A DNA stretch of 64,000 nucleotides from Janthinobacterium sp. UMAB-56 (GTDB taxonomy: Bacteria > Pseudomonadota > Gammaproteobacteria > Burkholderiales > Burkholderiaceae_D). The notes beneath the pieces are model-generated. The model saw only the letters and a program-made list of their open reading frames with translations, was not told the DNA's origin and did not search any database. The first letter of the stretch is position 1; every line of letters begins with the position of its first letter. Below, in pieces: positions 33,394 through 42,952 of the stretch. The stretch covers positions 412,896 to 476,895 of the forward strand of contig NZ_LT607653.1 of the NCBI RefSeq assembly GCF_900095265.1. The letters are read 5' to 3'. A program made the position numbers and the translations under genes.

Positions 33394-34408
33394 CTTGGCG
33401 CACGGCTGGCATGATGTTGGCAGGGGAGACCAGTTGCAGCAGACAGCCTTCACGCGGCGCGTCCCTGTCGCTGGCTGCCCATACGGGCAGCTGCATCAAT
33501 GGATCGAGTGCTGCGGCCAGGGCGGCCTGGCCGGCGCAGGACATGGGCGTCATCGGCAGTCGCAATGCGTTGCGCACCTTGCCCTGCATGGCCAGCGCTG
33601 CCTTCACGGGAGCGGGATTGGGTTCGGAAAACAGCAGGCGGATGACGGGCAGCATGGTCTTGAACAGGGCGCTAGCGGCGCTGTGGCGGCCTTGCTTGAC
33701 GAGGTGGTACAGCTGCGCATACAGGTCGGGGCGCACCTGGGCGGCGGCCGACATGGCGCCGTGGCCGCCCATGGACAGGCTGGCCAGCAGCAGCGCATCG
33801 TCGCCGCACAAGACGTCCAGGCGCGTGTCGAGCAGCAGTTCGCCCAGCTGCTGCAGCCTGCCGCCCGCTTCCTTGATGGCGACGAAGTGCGAGTCGCGCG
33901 CCAGCAGGGCCGCCGTCTGCGGTTCGATGTTGACGCCCGTGCGCGCCGGCACGTTGTACAGCACAATGGACTGGTCGGTGGCGGCGGCGATGGCCTGGAA
34001 GTGGCGCACGATGCCGTCCTGCGAAGGGCGTACATATGACGGCGCCGAGACCAGCAGGCCCGCCAGCGGATGGTCGTGATAGCGCTGCACGGTGGCGACG
34101 ACGCTGCGCGTATCACTGCCACCGACGCCCATCACGACGGGCAAGCGTTGGCCGACGGCTTCGAGCACGCTATCGAGCAGCATGCTCTGTTCCGCAGCGC
34201 TCAGCATGGCCGCTTCGCCCGTGGTGCCGCACACCACCAGGCCATCGAGGCCGCTGGCGGCCAGTTCGCACGCCAGTTGTTGGGCGGCGTCGAAGTCGAT
34301 TTCGCCATCGCCATCACGGAATGGCGTGACCATCGGCGCCCAGATGCCCTGGAAGTGCGCGGTGATGCGCGATGAAGACATCGCCTGCTCGCAGGCATAT
34401 TGGTTCAT
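33371..34408 (-). CDS. DapA/NanA-family class I aldolase (dihydrodipicolinate synthase-like)
   Basis: The 345-residue TIM-barrel lyase has the pyruvate Schiff-base Lys179 in FVAIKEAGG, Tyr151 in IVLYNVPARTG, the loop CGTTGEAAML, and Arg156 as in DHDPS. Spacing between Tyr and Lys equals that of E. coli DapA (28). The protein is about 45 residues longer than usual, with a C-terminal tail ending in a His-rich stretch (DDHRHHG) that overlaps the ParA gene. AGGGGAAG before ATG 34408 fixes the start, which overlaps the preceding small gene's stop (ATGA). Whether it serves lysine synthesis or another keto-acid aldolase reaction cannot be told; the context is not that of dapA. Confidence 0.85.
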   Translation of the reverse strand: MNQYACEQAMSSSRITAHFQGIWAPMVTPFRDGDGEIDFDAAQQLACELAASGLDGLVVCGTTGEAAMLSAAEQSMLLDSVLEAVGQRLPVVMGVGGSDTRSVVATVQRYHDHPLAGLLVSAPSYVRPSQDGIVRHFQAIAAATDQSIVLYNVPARTGVNIEPQTAALLARDSHFVAIKEAGGRLQQLGELLLDTRLDVLCGDDALLLASLSMGGHGAMSAAAQVRPDLYAQLYHLVKQGRHSAASALFKTMLPVIRLLFSEPNPAPVKAALAMQGKVRNALRLPMTPMSCAGQAALAAALDPLMQLPVWAASDRDAPREGCLLQLVSPANIMPAVRQDDHRHHG

Positions 34409-34704
34409 AGCGACTTCCCCTGGCTGATGCGGCCAAATTCCGCCGCCGGCAGCAGGCGCATGACGGCATCCATGGTCAGGCGCAGGGCCGGTTCCGTCAC
34501 GCACAGCCATACCTTCATGCGCTCGGCATGGTCGACCGCCTCGATGCGCATGAACGACAGCATGCCGCCGCACGTCCTGACGACCAGCTGGCGCAGCTCG
34601 GCCAGGCAGGCTTTGTCGACGGTGATGTGCATGAGGAAGGTGGGCAGGCGTGGATGGCGGTGGGGCAGTGCTTGATGCGTAGTCAGGCGTGTATGGGGTT
34701 CCAT
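34405..34704 (-). CDS. Small hypothetical protein coupled to the DapA-family gene
   Basis: The 99-residue product was not recognised with confidence. From an internal Met (MHITVDKACLAEL, residue 25) it reads like a compact alpha/beta domain with alternating strands and helices (RTCGGMLSFMRIEAV, AERMKVWLCVTE), reminiscent of ACT-type ferredoxin folds. Its stop overlaps the DapA-family start as ATGA, so it is a real translated gene or leader. If ACT-like it might sense an amino acid and regulate the aldolase, which is speculation. The first 24 residues may not be translated. Confidence 0.6.
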   Translation of the reverse strand: MEPHTRLTTHQALPHRHPRLPTFLMHITVDKACLAELRQLVVRTCGGMLSFMRIEAVDHAERMKVWLCVTEPALRLTMDAVMRLLPAAEFGRISQGKSL

Positions 34705-34922
34705 GGTGGCTTTGCAGCGGTGGTTGAGGTAAGTTCAAGATTAGCAGCGGGGGCGTAAAAATTCTCTAAAAAGCGGGGGCGTGGGCGTAAACGGGCTGTA
34801 TGCAGGCAGCTTGGCCGTGTTGCGTGAATGTGCCGCGCGTGGGCTTTTGTTACAAAATTGAATCGTGCTTTCGGGGACGGGGGGGTATATTGAAAGCGTC
34901 TCCGCTTTCAGTCAGCCTTGCC

Positions 34923-35915
34923 ATGTCAGACGAAAAAGATCCCCAGCTTCCCCCTGCCTCCGATCCTGCTGCGCCGCCCCGGCCCGACCGGGTCGGCCGC
35001 GCACCCGATGATGACCACCGTGTGCGCGATGCCGCCCCGCGCTACCTGAAGGATAACGACACGCCGCTGGCGCTGGCCTGGCGGGTGATTTCGTCGCGCT
35101 ATCGTTCCATGCGCGACAAGGCCAGCCGCGATTTCATGCGGCGAACTATGCGTATCGGCATCTCGGCGCGCATTTTCCACCCCGAGCCGGGCGCCACTGG
35201 CCTGCGCAGCAAGAACCTGCAATACCTGGAAGAGTCGATTGCCCAGTGGGTCATGTCGCGCGACGTACTGGTGTTCATGATCCCGACCGTCAACACCAGC
35301 GGCCTGCTACACCCGAGTAACATCACCTTGCGCCACTATGCGCGCCACCTGGACGGGCTGGTACTGCAGGGCGGTGCCGACGTCTCGCCGCAGACCTATT
35401 CCGAGACGGCCACGCGCCCCGAATGGGGCGGCGACCGCGCGCGCGACCTCTACGAACTGGAGCTGTTGCACGAATTCGTCGATGCGGGCAAGCCGGTGCT
35501 GGGCATTTGCCGTGGCTGCCAACTCATCAACGTGGGTTTTGGCGGTACCCTTTACCAGGACATCGCCTCGGATGTGGAAGGCGCCACCTCGCACGTCAAC
35601 GACCTGTATGACCGCCACCGCCACAGCATCGTCTTCCCGAAAGGCTCGTCACTGGCGGGCATGTTCCCGAAGGCGGGCGAGGCGCTCGTCAATTCCATCC
35701 ACCACCAGTCGGTCAAGGACCTGGGGCGCGACATCACCGTGGAAGCGTATTCGCAAGGGGACAATATCGTCGAGGCCATCCGCTACCAGCGGGCGCGCTT
35801 CGTCATGGGCTTGCAGTGGCACCCGGAATTTCATTCGGCGGGCGGCGTCGAACTGCTCGATTGCACGCCCATCCTCGATAACTTTTTGCGCGCGGCGCGG
35901 GAAACGCGTTTTTGA
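34923..35915 (+). CDS. Class I glutamine amidotransferase, gamma-glutamyl-GABA hydrolase (PuuD) type
   Basis: The 330-residue protein is a peptidase C26 hydrolase that would split gamma-glutamyl bonds, as PuuD does with gamma-glutamyl-GABA in putrescine breakdown. The nucleophile Cys196 lies in LGICRGCQLINV and His300 with Glu302 in LQWHPEFHS. Substrate-loop phrases LVLQGGADVSPQTY and VNSIHHQSVKDL fit the family. About 75 residues of Pro/Asp/Arg-rich N-terminal extension precede the domain. The start at 34923 was chosen over 34800 because the upstream 41 residues look non-coding. The next gene overlaps its stop. No puu genes are nearby. Confidence 0.85.
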   Translation: MSDEKDPQLPPASDPAAPPRPDRVGRAPDDDHRVRDAAPRYLKDNDTPLALAWRVISSRYRSMRDKASRDFMRRTMRIGISARIFHPEPGATGLRSKNLQYLEESIAQWVMSRDVLVFMIPTVNTSGLLHPSNITLRHYARHLDGLVLQGGADVSPQTYSETATRPEWGGDRARDLYELELLHEFVDAGKPVLGICRGCQLINVGFGGTLYQDIASDVEGATSHVNDLYDRHRHSIVFPKGSSLAGMFPKAGEALVNSIHHQSVKDLGRDITVEAYSQGDNIVEAIRYQRARFVMGLQWHPEFHSAGGVELLDCTPILDNFLRAARETRF

Positions 35916-36991
35916 ACGCGCGCTTCACGCGTCGGCGCGCCATGCTGGCAGGCCTGCTGGCGCTGCCCCTGGCAGGCTTGCGCGCGGCGCCGCGCCCGCA
36001 TGACAGCGCGCCGCCGTTTGCGCTGACGTCCGCTGCGCTGGTGCGTACGCTCAAGGCGCGGGTGGCACCGGCCATTGCCGAACAGGTGCTCAAGGCGGCG
36101 CGCAAGGATGCGGCGCGGCCCGTGCATCTGATGGCCAATGTGCGCACGGGCGGCTTGCTGAAGGGAGAAGGCGGACGCGAGGCCAGCCAGCAGGCGCAGG
36201 AAGACTGGCGCCAGGCGCGCCTGCAGGCGCTGGCCTGGCGGCTGTCGGGCGAGATGCCGCATTTCGAGGCCGCGCGCCAACTGCTGCTGGCCTGGAGCGA
36301 CAGCTACCAGCCCTCGTTCAGCCCTGTCGACGAGACGGAGCTGGCCAGCCTGCTGATGGGCTTTGACCTGGTACAGGAACGCTTGAACGGCGTCGAGCGC
36401 GAGCAGGTGCAGGCGTTTTGCCGCACCCTGGCGCAGGGCTATCTGAGTGATCCCATCAAGGTGGGTGGCCCGTCCACGGCGCGCAATAACTGGCATAGCC
36501 ACCGCATCAAGATCGGCACGGCCGCCGCGTATCTCACGGGCGACGCCCTGCTGATCGCACGCGCGAAAGAGCGCTTCCTGGCGCACGTGCCGCGCAATAT
36601 CGGCGCCGGCGGCGTGCCCTTTGATTTCGAGCAGCGCGACGCCCTGCACTACAGCACCTACAGCCTGGAGCCACTGCTGACGACAGCCCTGATGGCGCAG
36701 GCGCATGGTGACGACTGGTATGGCGCGCCGGAAGCGCGGCGCCTGGCCGAGGCGCTGGCCTGGCTGGCGCCGTATGCGCAGGGCAGAAAGACGCACGAAG
36801 AGTTCGCGAAAAGCGCCGTGCCTTTCGACCGCAAGCGCGTGGAGGCCGGTGAAAAGGGCTTTACGGGAAATTGGCAGCCCAAGGGCGCCGCCAATGTGTA
36901 CCTGCTGGCGTCGCGCTTCGATCCCGCTTACCTGCCGTTGGCGCTGGAATTGCGCCCGCCAGCCTGGGCGCTGGCGCTGTACGGCGTTTGA
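35912..36991 (+). CDS. Exported alginate lyase family protein
   Basis: The 359-residue protein belongs to the alginate lyase (AlgL, PF05426) superfamily with an alpha/alpha-toroid fold. Diagnostic stretches are PSTARNNWHSHRIKIGTAAAYL (about 189-210), containing the Asn-Asn and His residues of the active site, and QRDALHYSTYSLEPLL (about 240-255). The N-terminus TRRRAMLAGLLALPLAG resembles a twin-arginine signal. The start is a TTG overlapping the upstream TGA; an ATG ten codons on would cut off the arginines. It would degrade uronate-rich polysaccharide in the periplasm or outside. Coupling with a glutamine amidotransferase is unusual. Confidence 0.8.
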   Translation: MNARFTRRRAMLAGLLALPLAGLRAAPRPHDSAPPFALTSAALVRTLKARVAPAIAEQVLKAARKDAARPVHLMANVRTGGLLKGEGGREASQQAQEDWRQARLQALAWRLSGEMPHFEAARQLLLAWSDSYQPSFSPVDETELASLLMGFDLVQERLNGVEREQVQAFCRTLAQGYLSDPIKVGGPSTARNNWHSHRIKIGTAAAYLTGDALLIARAKERFLAHVPRNIGAGGVPFDFEQRDALHYSTYSLEPLLTTALMAQAHGDDWYGAPEARRLAEALAWLAPYAQGRKTHEEFAKSAVPFDRKRVEAGEKGFTGNWQPKGAANVYLLASRFDPAYLPLALELRPPAWALALYGV

Positions 36992-37041
36992 GGGGCGGAA
37001 GACGCGCGGACGTAGGCCAGTGAAGTCCGCCGTCGCTAATC

Positions 37042-37061
37042 CGGCCGGTGTTAGCCGGCCG
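37042..37061. terminator. Hairpin between convergent genes
   Basis: CGGCCGG and CCGGCCG pair around TGTTAG in the short gap between the alginate lyase and ybdK 3' ends. There is no T-tract, so termination is uncertain. Confidence 0.4.
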
Positions 37062-37068
37062 TGCAGCG

Positions 37069-38199
37069 TCAGTAATTCATCGGCTCACCGCGAAAACATC
37101 GAATGGCGGCATCGACCATTCCCTCGGCGCTGCCTTGCACATTGCGCTGCTTGCGCAGGTATTGCGCGTCGCTCCATTGCCTGGCCACGTCCGACAGGTG
37201 TTTCAGTGCCGGCGTGCTGCCCAGCGCCTCGGCGTGCGGTTCCATCTTGCGCAGGGTGGTCATGATGTCTTCGCGCAGCGACATCGTTTCGTAGGTTTTC
37301 GGATGCGTAATGGCGCCATCTAGGCCGAAGCGGCAGGCCTGGAAGCGGTTGTAGTTATACACGAGGTAATCGTCTTCCACGGGCGGCGCTTCGCGGCGTT
37401 CGAGCAGGTAGCGGCACAGCGCCTGCAAGTAGGCGGCCAGGGCTGCGGCCCGCTCCACCGTCAGCGGCGTGTCGCACACGCGCAGTTCGATGGTGCCGAA
37501 CTCCGGCTTGGGACGGATATCCCAGTAAAAATCCTTCATGCTCTTGATGATGCCCGTGTTCTCCATCTTGGCGAAATACTCGTTGGAGAACTGGTCCCAG
37601 CTCAGCGTAAACGGCGCGCGCCCGCTCATGGGGAAGGCGAACACGGAGTTCAGACGCGCCGAATCGAACAGGGTGTCGCGTCCCTGCACGTAGGGCGAGG
37701 AAGCCGACAGGGCGATGAAGTGGGGGATGTAGCGGTTCAGCGAATGCAGCAGGAACATGGCATCGTCGCCCGAAGCGCAGCCGATGTGCACGTGCTGGCC
37801 GAAGATGGTGAACTGCTTGGCCAGGTAGCCGTACAGCTCCGAAATTTCCTGGAAGCGGGGCTTGGAAAAGATCTTTTGCGACGACCATTGCTGGAATGGG
37901 TGCGTGCCGCCGCCCGCGATGCCGATATTGAGCTTGTCGCCGGCAGTGACCAGCGTGTCGCGGATTTCCTGCAACTGCTCCAGCAGGGGGCCGTGATGCG
38001 TGTGCACGCTCGAGTTAATCTCGATCATGCTTTCGGTGATTTCCGGCGTGACGTTGCCGGGGAACGGTTTCTTGTTCAGCAGATGCAGCAGGTCGGGGCT
38101 GGCGGCCGTCAGGTCATAGTCCGACAGGTTCACCAGTTGCAGTTCGAGTTCGACGCCGAAGGTCAGCGCGGCCGATTGGCCAAAGGGTTCCAGCGGCAT
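37069..38199 (-). CDS. ybdK: YbdK-type carboxylate-amine ligase (GCS2 family)
   Basis: The 376-residue protein is of the glutamate-cysteine ligase type 2 family: [19 protein letters not shown] at the start, [28 protein letters not shown] and [15 protein letters not shown]. Such enzymes join a carboxylate to an amine with ATP; E. coli YbdK has weak glutamate-cysteine ligase activity. It starts right after the stop of the antiporter gene (TAAATG), so the two are co-transcribed. The physiological substrate is unknown. Confidence 0.92.
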   Translation of the reverse strand: MPLEPFGQSAALTFGVELELQLVNLSDYDLTAASPDLLHLLNKKPFPGNVTPEITESMIEINSSVHTHHGPLLEQLQEIRDTLVTAGDKLNIGIAGGGTHPFQQWSSQKIFSKPRFQEISELYGYLAKQFTIFGQHVHIGCASGDDAMFLLHSLNRYIPHFIALSASSPYVQGRDTLFDSARLNSVFAFPMSGRAPFTLSWDQFSNEYFAKMENTGIIKSMKDFYWDIRPKPEFGTIELRVCDTPLTVERAAALAAYLQALCRYLLERREAPPVEDDYLVYNYNRFQACRFGLDGAITHPKTYETMSLREDIMTTLRKMEPHAEALGSTPALKHLSDVARQWSDAQYLRKQRNVQGSAEGMVDAAIRCFRGEPMNY

Positions 38200-39387
38200 T
38201 TAGCGCTCCTTGATTTCGTGGGTTTCTTTTGCCAGCATCAGCACGCGCTGCACCAGCACGGGGCCGACCAGTTCCAGGCCCAGCGTGACGGCGGCCAGGG
38301 CGTTCAATTCGTCACCGAAGTTCACGCCGTGCTGGCGCGCGTGTTCCAGCAGCAGGATGATGAAGACGGAGACGGGCGTCAGCGCCACGCCCGTCAGCAC
38401 GCCCTTGCGCCAGGAAATGCCGCTGACATGCGAAAACGCCGCCACGCCGACGACCTTGGTCAGCAGGCGCCCGCCGACGACGGCCAGGGCCAGGCCCGCG
38501 CCGGCTGTCACGCTGGCCCATTCCAGGGTCGATGCGGCATACACGAACAGCAGCACCGTCAGCAGCTCGCCCAGGGCGCCGAAATTGCGCTGCGCCTGGC
38601 TGAAGGCCACGCGGCGGTGGCGCGCCACCAGGCCAAACGTGAGGGTGGCCAGCAGCGGCGACAGGCTGGTGGTGTAGGTGAGGGCGACGAGCAGCATCAC
38701 CGACAGTGCAAAGGCGACGGTGGCATCCTGCGCCATATTGCCCAGGCGGCGCAGCATGGCCGGCACGACGATGCCGAAGACGGTGCCGGCGGCCACGGAG
38801 GCTGCCAGCACGGCGGCGCTGCTGCTGCTCGCCTGGATCAGGTCGGTCGAGCTCTGGAACATCCAGAAGCCGACGATGATATTGAACGTGAAGACGGCCA
38901 GCACGCAATTGAGGGCGGTGAGGTGGACGATGCGTTCCGTGACCTGGCCCGAGCTGCGCTCCTCGTTGATGACGCGCATGATGGTGGCCGGCGAGGTGGA
39001 CATGGCCAAGGACGCCAGCAGCAGGGCCGTCATCGAGGTGCTGCCGAATTCGATGCCGATGAAGTAGACGACGGCAAAGGTCAGCAGCGATTCGGCCAAG
39101 CCCGTGACGGCGATCCAGGGGTTGTTTTTCAGCCAGCGCAGGTTGATGCGGTAGCCGATCTCGAACAAGATCAGGCCGAAGGCCACGTCGGCCAGCACCA
39201 GCATGGGGCCGGCATCCGTCTGCGGCAGCACGCCCACCTGGCTCTGGGCCAGGAAAAAGCCGATCACGCCGTAAAAGCTGATGCGTGGCAGGCCCGTCCA
39301 GCGGTGGCCGAATTCGCCCACCACCCAGGCCAGGGTAATGGCGAACGGCCAGGACAGGTCGGCGGCGATCGAGAGTATACTTTGCAT
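38200..39387 (-). CDS. CPA2-family cation:proton antiporter
   Basis: The 395-residue membrane protein has about 12 hydrophobic segments and the Na+/H+ exchanger signature regions FGLILFEIGYRINLRWL and SLAMSTSPATIMRVINEE. No C-terminal TrkA-N domain is present, unlike KefB/C. AAAGGA six bases before ATG 39387 decides the start; two upstream Met codons in frame lack such a site. With the ligase downstream it might exchange cations in response to a ligase product, but this is only suggested by co-transcription. The 311 nt between its start and the VWA gene hold no gene I can support, only a hairpin at 39657-39679. Confidence 0.85.
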   Translation of the reverse strand: MQSILSIAADLSWPFAITLAWVVGEFGHRWTGLPRISFYGVIGFFLAQSQVGVLPQTDAGPMLVLADVAFGLILFEIGYRINLRWLKNNPWIAVTGLAESLLTFAVVYFIGIEFGSTSMTALLLASLAMSTSPATIMRVINEERSSGQVTERIVHLTALNCVLAVFTFNIIVGFWMFQSSTDLIQASSSSAAVLAASVAAGTVFGIVVPAMLRRLGNMAQDATVAFALSVMLLVALTYTTSLSPLLATLTFGLVARHRRVAFSQAQRNFGALGELLTVLLFVYAASTLEWASVTAGAGLALAVVGGRLLTKVVGVAAFSHVSGISWRKGVLTGVALTPVSVFIILLLEHARQHGVNFGDELNALAAVTLGLELVGPVLVQRVLMLAKETHEIKER

Positions 39388-39656
39388 GCTCATTCCTTTG
39401 AAAATGGCGCTGGCACCGGCCGGCAGCACAGGGGCTGGTGCGGCGATGTCGTGGTGCAGCGATGGTGCCTAGTTTGCGCAGAGCGATGCGCCGATTCTAC
39501 CGGAGCAGAAGGCGCGCACGATGTGCGCAATCGAACAGTGTCGCGTCCATGGCGGCCGCGCACAGGATGTAGCAGGTCGGCAGGGCTGGTATCAGCGTAT
39601 GGTACCCGCCCGCAGCGGAGATGTTCCGCACGGTCATTCTGTGTCGCAGTGTACGG

Positions 39657-39679
39657 CATGGCGGCCCTATGCCGCCATG
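39657..39679. terminator. Hairpin after the VWA gene
   Basis: CATGGCGGC and GCCGCCATG form a 9-bp stem with a CCTAT loop, 20 bp beyond the VWA stop. On the plus strand GACTTTTTG follows; on the minus strand, the direction of the neighbouring genes, there is no T-tract. Confidence 0.4.
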
Positions 39680-39698
39680 GACTTTTTGTTGCGTGCCT

Positions 39699-40868
39699 TT
39701 ATTTACTGAGCAGGCGCATGCCTCGCTCCAGCCCGTCGATCGAGAGGGGGAACATGCGGTTGTTCATCAATTGCCGCATCACGCCGATCGACTGGCGGTA
39801 TTGCCATAAGCCCTCCGACTCGGGATTGAGCCAGATGAATTTCGGGAATGCCTGGGTAAAGCGCGCCAGCCACGTCGATCCCGCTTCCTCGTTATTGTAT
39901 TCGACGCTGCCGCCCGGCTGCAGGATTTCATAGGGGCTCATGGTGGCGTCGCCGACGAAAATCAGCTTGGTGTCGGGCGGGTACTTGCGCAGCACGTCCC
40001 AGGTGGGAAAGCGCTCGGCGTTGCGGCGCCGGTTGTTCTTCCACAGATAGTCGTAGACGCAGTTATGGAAGTAAAAGAACTCCATGTTCTTGAATTCCGT
40101 CTTCGCGGCAGAGAACAGTTCTTCGGTGCGCTCGATATGGTCATCCATGCTGCCGCCCACGTCAAACAGCATCAGCACCTTGATGCGGTTCTTGCGTTCG
40201 GGCCGCATCCTGATGTCGAGGTAGCCCGCGTTATTGGCCGTGGCGGCGATGGTGGCGTCCAGCGCCAGCTCGTCTTCCGCACCTTCGCGCGCAAATTTGC
40301 GCAGGCGGCGCAGCGCCACCTTGATGTTGCGCGTGCCCAGTTCGCGCTCGCTGTCGTAGTCTTTGTAGCTGCGTGCTTCCCATACCTTGACGGCCGTGCG
40401 GCTGCCGCCCTTGCCGCCGATGCGGATGCCTTCCGGGTTCGTGCCGCCATTGCCGAACGGCGACGTACCCCCCGTGCCTATCCACTTGCTGCCACCCTCA
40501 TGGCGTTCCTTCTGCTCCTTCAGCAGCTCGTTCAGGCGCTCCATCAGCTTGTCGTAGCCGAATTTCTCCAGCTGCGCCTTCTGCTCCTCGGACAGTTCGC
40601 GCTGCATGCGTTTGAGCAGCCAGTCGAGGGGAATCGCCGCGTTCGTGTCGAAGGCTGCGCTCACGCCTTTGAAGTACTGCGCAAACGCGCGGTCGAACTT
40701 GTCGAAATGGGCTTCGTCCTTGACCAGGGTCAGGCGCGAAAGATAGTAGAAATCGTCCATCGAGGCGTCGATGACGTTCTTTTGCAGTGCTTCGAGCAGG
40801 GTCAGAAATTCCTTGATCGTGACAGGAATCTTCGCATCCTTGAGCGTGAAAAAGAAATCGATCAGCAT
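39699..40868 (-). CDS. VWA-domain protein of the CoxE/MoxR-associated type
   Basis: The 389-residue protein starts MLIDFFFTLKDAKIPVTIKE, typical of CoxE-like partners of MoxR ATPases. Residues 1-140 form an N-terminal domain, followed by a Gly-rich basic linker (about 125-165, ending before VWEARSYKDYD) and a von Willebrand A domain with the MIDAS motif LFDVGGSMDDH. It would bind metal and act with the MoxR ATPase in activating or assembling a target protein. Its start overlaps the end of the GNAT gene by seven bases. Expected substrates such as a CoxL-type dehydrogenase are not nearby. Confidence 0.88.
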   Translation of the reverse strand: MLIDFFFTLKDAKIPVTIKEFLTLLEALQKNVIDASMDDFYYLSRLTLVKDEAHFDKFDRAFAQYFKGVSAAFDTNAAIPLDWLLKRMQRELSEEQKAQLEKFGYDKLMERLNELLKEQKERHEGGSKWIGTGGTSPFGNGGTNPEGIRIGGKGGSRTAVKVWEARSYKDYDSERELGTRNIKVALRRLRKFAREGAEDELALDATIAATANNAGYLDIRMRPERKNRIKVLMLFDVGGSMDDHIERTEELFSAAKTEFKNMEFFYFHNCVYDYLWKNNRRRNAERFPTWDVLRKYPPDTKLIFVGDATMSPYEILQPGGSVEYNNEEAGSTWLARFTQAFPKFIWLNPESEGLWQYRQSIGVMRQLMNNRMFPLSIDGLERGMRLLSK

Positions 40869-41500
40869 GGCGCCGGCTCTCCCGCACGGGACAGTGCGGC
40901 GATGGGACGCTGCGCCAGCTTGTAGCGCAGATGGGCGGCAATTTCTGGCCATTCGCCGCGCGTGATGCTGTACATGACGGTGTCGCGCACGGTGCCGTCG
41001 CGGCGCAGTGCGTGGTGGCGCAGCACGCCGTCCTTTTTCGCGCCCAGGCGCTCGATGGCTGCCTGCGAGGCGTGGTTGAAATTATCGGTGCGCAAGCCCA
41101 CCAGCGCGCAGCCGAGCGTGTCGAAGGCGTGCGCCAGCAGCAGTAATTTGCAGGTGGTGTTGACGTGGCTGCGCTGGCAGCGCTTCGCATACCAGGTGTA
41201 GCCGATTTCCAGGCGGCCAATGGCTGGCAGCACGTCGTGGTAGCTGGTGGTGCCGAGTACCTCGCCGCTGGCCACGTTGATGACGGCAAAGGCGAAGCGC
41301 GAAGGGCGCATCTCGATGCCCTTGAAAATGTACTGGTCCACCCGGTCCGGCTCGGGCACGGAAGTGACGCGCAGATTCCACAGCTCGCCATCCGTGGCCG
41401 CCGCGCGCAAGCCAGGCGCATGGTGCGGCGCCAGTGCTTCGAGGCGGATGCCGTGCAGTTCCAGGGGGACGAAGACCTTGTCCGGGCTGATGTCGTTCAC
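40862..41500 (-). CDS. GNAT N-acetyltransferase, RimJ/RimL type
   Basis: The 212-residue protein has the RimJ-like acetyltransferase pattern: VPLELHGIRLEALAPHHAPGL at the start, GRLEIGYTWYAKRCQRSHVNT around the acetyl-CoA binding strand, and NHASQAAIERLGAKKDGVLRHH near the end. It would acetylate an amine of a small molecule or protein N-terminus. It lies between the MoxR gene (9 nt away) and the VWA gene (overlap), which are normally adjacent, so it is probably produced with them. Confidence 0.88.
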   Translation of the reverse strand: MNDISPDKVFVPLELHGIRLEALAPHHAPGLRAAATDGELWNLRVTSVPEPDRVDQYIFKGIEMRPSRFAFAVINVASGEVLGTTSYHDVLPAIGRLEIGYTWYAKRCQRSHVNTTCKLLLLAHAFDTLGCALVGLRTDNFNHASQAAIERLGAKKDGVLRHHALRRDGTVRDTVMYSITRGEWPEIAAHLRYKLAQRPIAALSRAGEPAPC

Positions 41501-41509
41501 TCGCTCTCC

Positions 41510-42379
<870 letters not shown>

Positions 42380-42482
42380 GAGCGATCTGCCAAAGTAGGG
42401 AAATGGTAAGTATAAACAGAACTGTGGCGCACCGCCACGCAGACGGCCTGTGCCCGCCGGCCGACAATGCGGGTTTTATAGG

Positions 42483-42511
42483 TGGACTTGCAAGAATATC
42501 TTGGCTAGAAT
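42483..42511 (+). promoter_or_regulatory. Probable promoter of the cytochrome c pair
   Basis: TGGACT (42483-42488) and TAGAAT (42506-42511) are 17 bp apart, about 100 bp before the first cytochrome ATG. Confidence 0.45.
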
Positions 42512-42525
42512 CGGCAAGCAGCAGA

Positions 42526-42550
42526 TTAATTGTCAACCTTAATTGTCAAC
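42526..42550. repeat. Tandem 12-bp repeat containing two minus-strand TTGACA boxes
   Basis: TTAATTGTCAAC occurs at 42526-42537 and again at 42539-42550, a 13-bp period. Read on the minus strand each copy gives GTTGACAATTAA, which includes the consensus -35 TTGACA. It lies between the MoxR operon and the cytochrome genes and may hold the MoxR promoter or a regulator site. Confidence 0.55.
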
Positions 42551-42611
42551 ACATAAGATCAAAAAAACCAGCGCTGGCGTTTCTCCGATTACCTTTGTTC
42601 ACATTGCCACT

Positions 42612-42941
42612 ATGAAAAAAATATTTGCACTTCTCGTGCTTGCCGGCATAGCAAATGCCGTCACAGCGGCTGACATTTTAGGAAACGCCAAGGCAGCGAC
42701 TGCCAAGGTGGAAATGTGTATCGGCTGCCACGGCATTCCCGGTTACAAGGCAACTTTCCCCGAGGTGTTCCAGGTGCCGATGATCGGCGGCCAGCCGGCG
42801 AAATATATCGAGAATGCGCTGCAAGCCTACAAGAAGGGCGATCGCAAGCACCCCAGCATGAAGGGCATCGCCAGCAGCCTGTCCGACCAGGATATCGCCG
42901 ATGTCGCCGCGTATTATGCGCAACAAGCCAAGCCGAACTGA
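42612..42941 (+). CDS. Small periplasmic cytochrome c
   Basis: The 109-residue monohaem cytochrome has a signal peptide (MKKIFALLVLAGIANAVTAA) and the haem site Cys36-x-x-Cys39-His40 (MCIGCHG). Conserved GGQPAKYIENALQAYKKGDR and a Met in HPSMKG (probable sixth ligand) match the cytochrome c553/c4 type. It would shuttle electrons in the periplasm. The ATG at 42612 gives a proper signal peptide. A second, similar cytochrome starts 11 nt after its stop, so the two form an operon. Confidence 0.9.
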   Translation: MKKIFALLVLAGIANAVTAADILGNAKAATAKVEMCIGCHGIPGYKATFPEVFQVPMIGGQPAKYIENALQAYKKGDRKHPSMKGIASSLSDQDIADVAAYYAQQAKPN

Positions 42942-42952
42942 GGATCAGCCAG

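Noticed and set aside
37720..39933. 737-codon plus-strand frame
   Set aside because: Antisense to ybdK and the antiporter; Gln/His/Arg-rich shadow.
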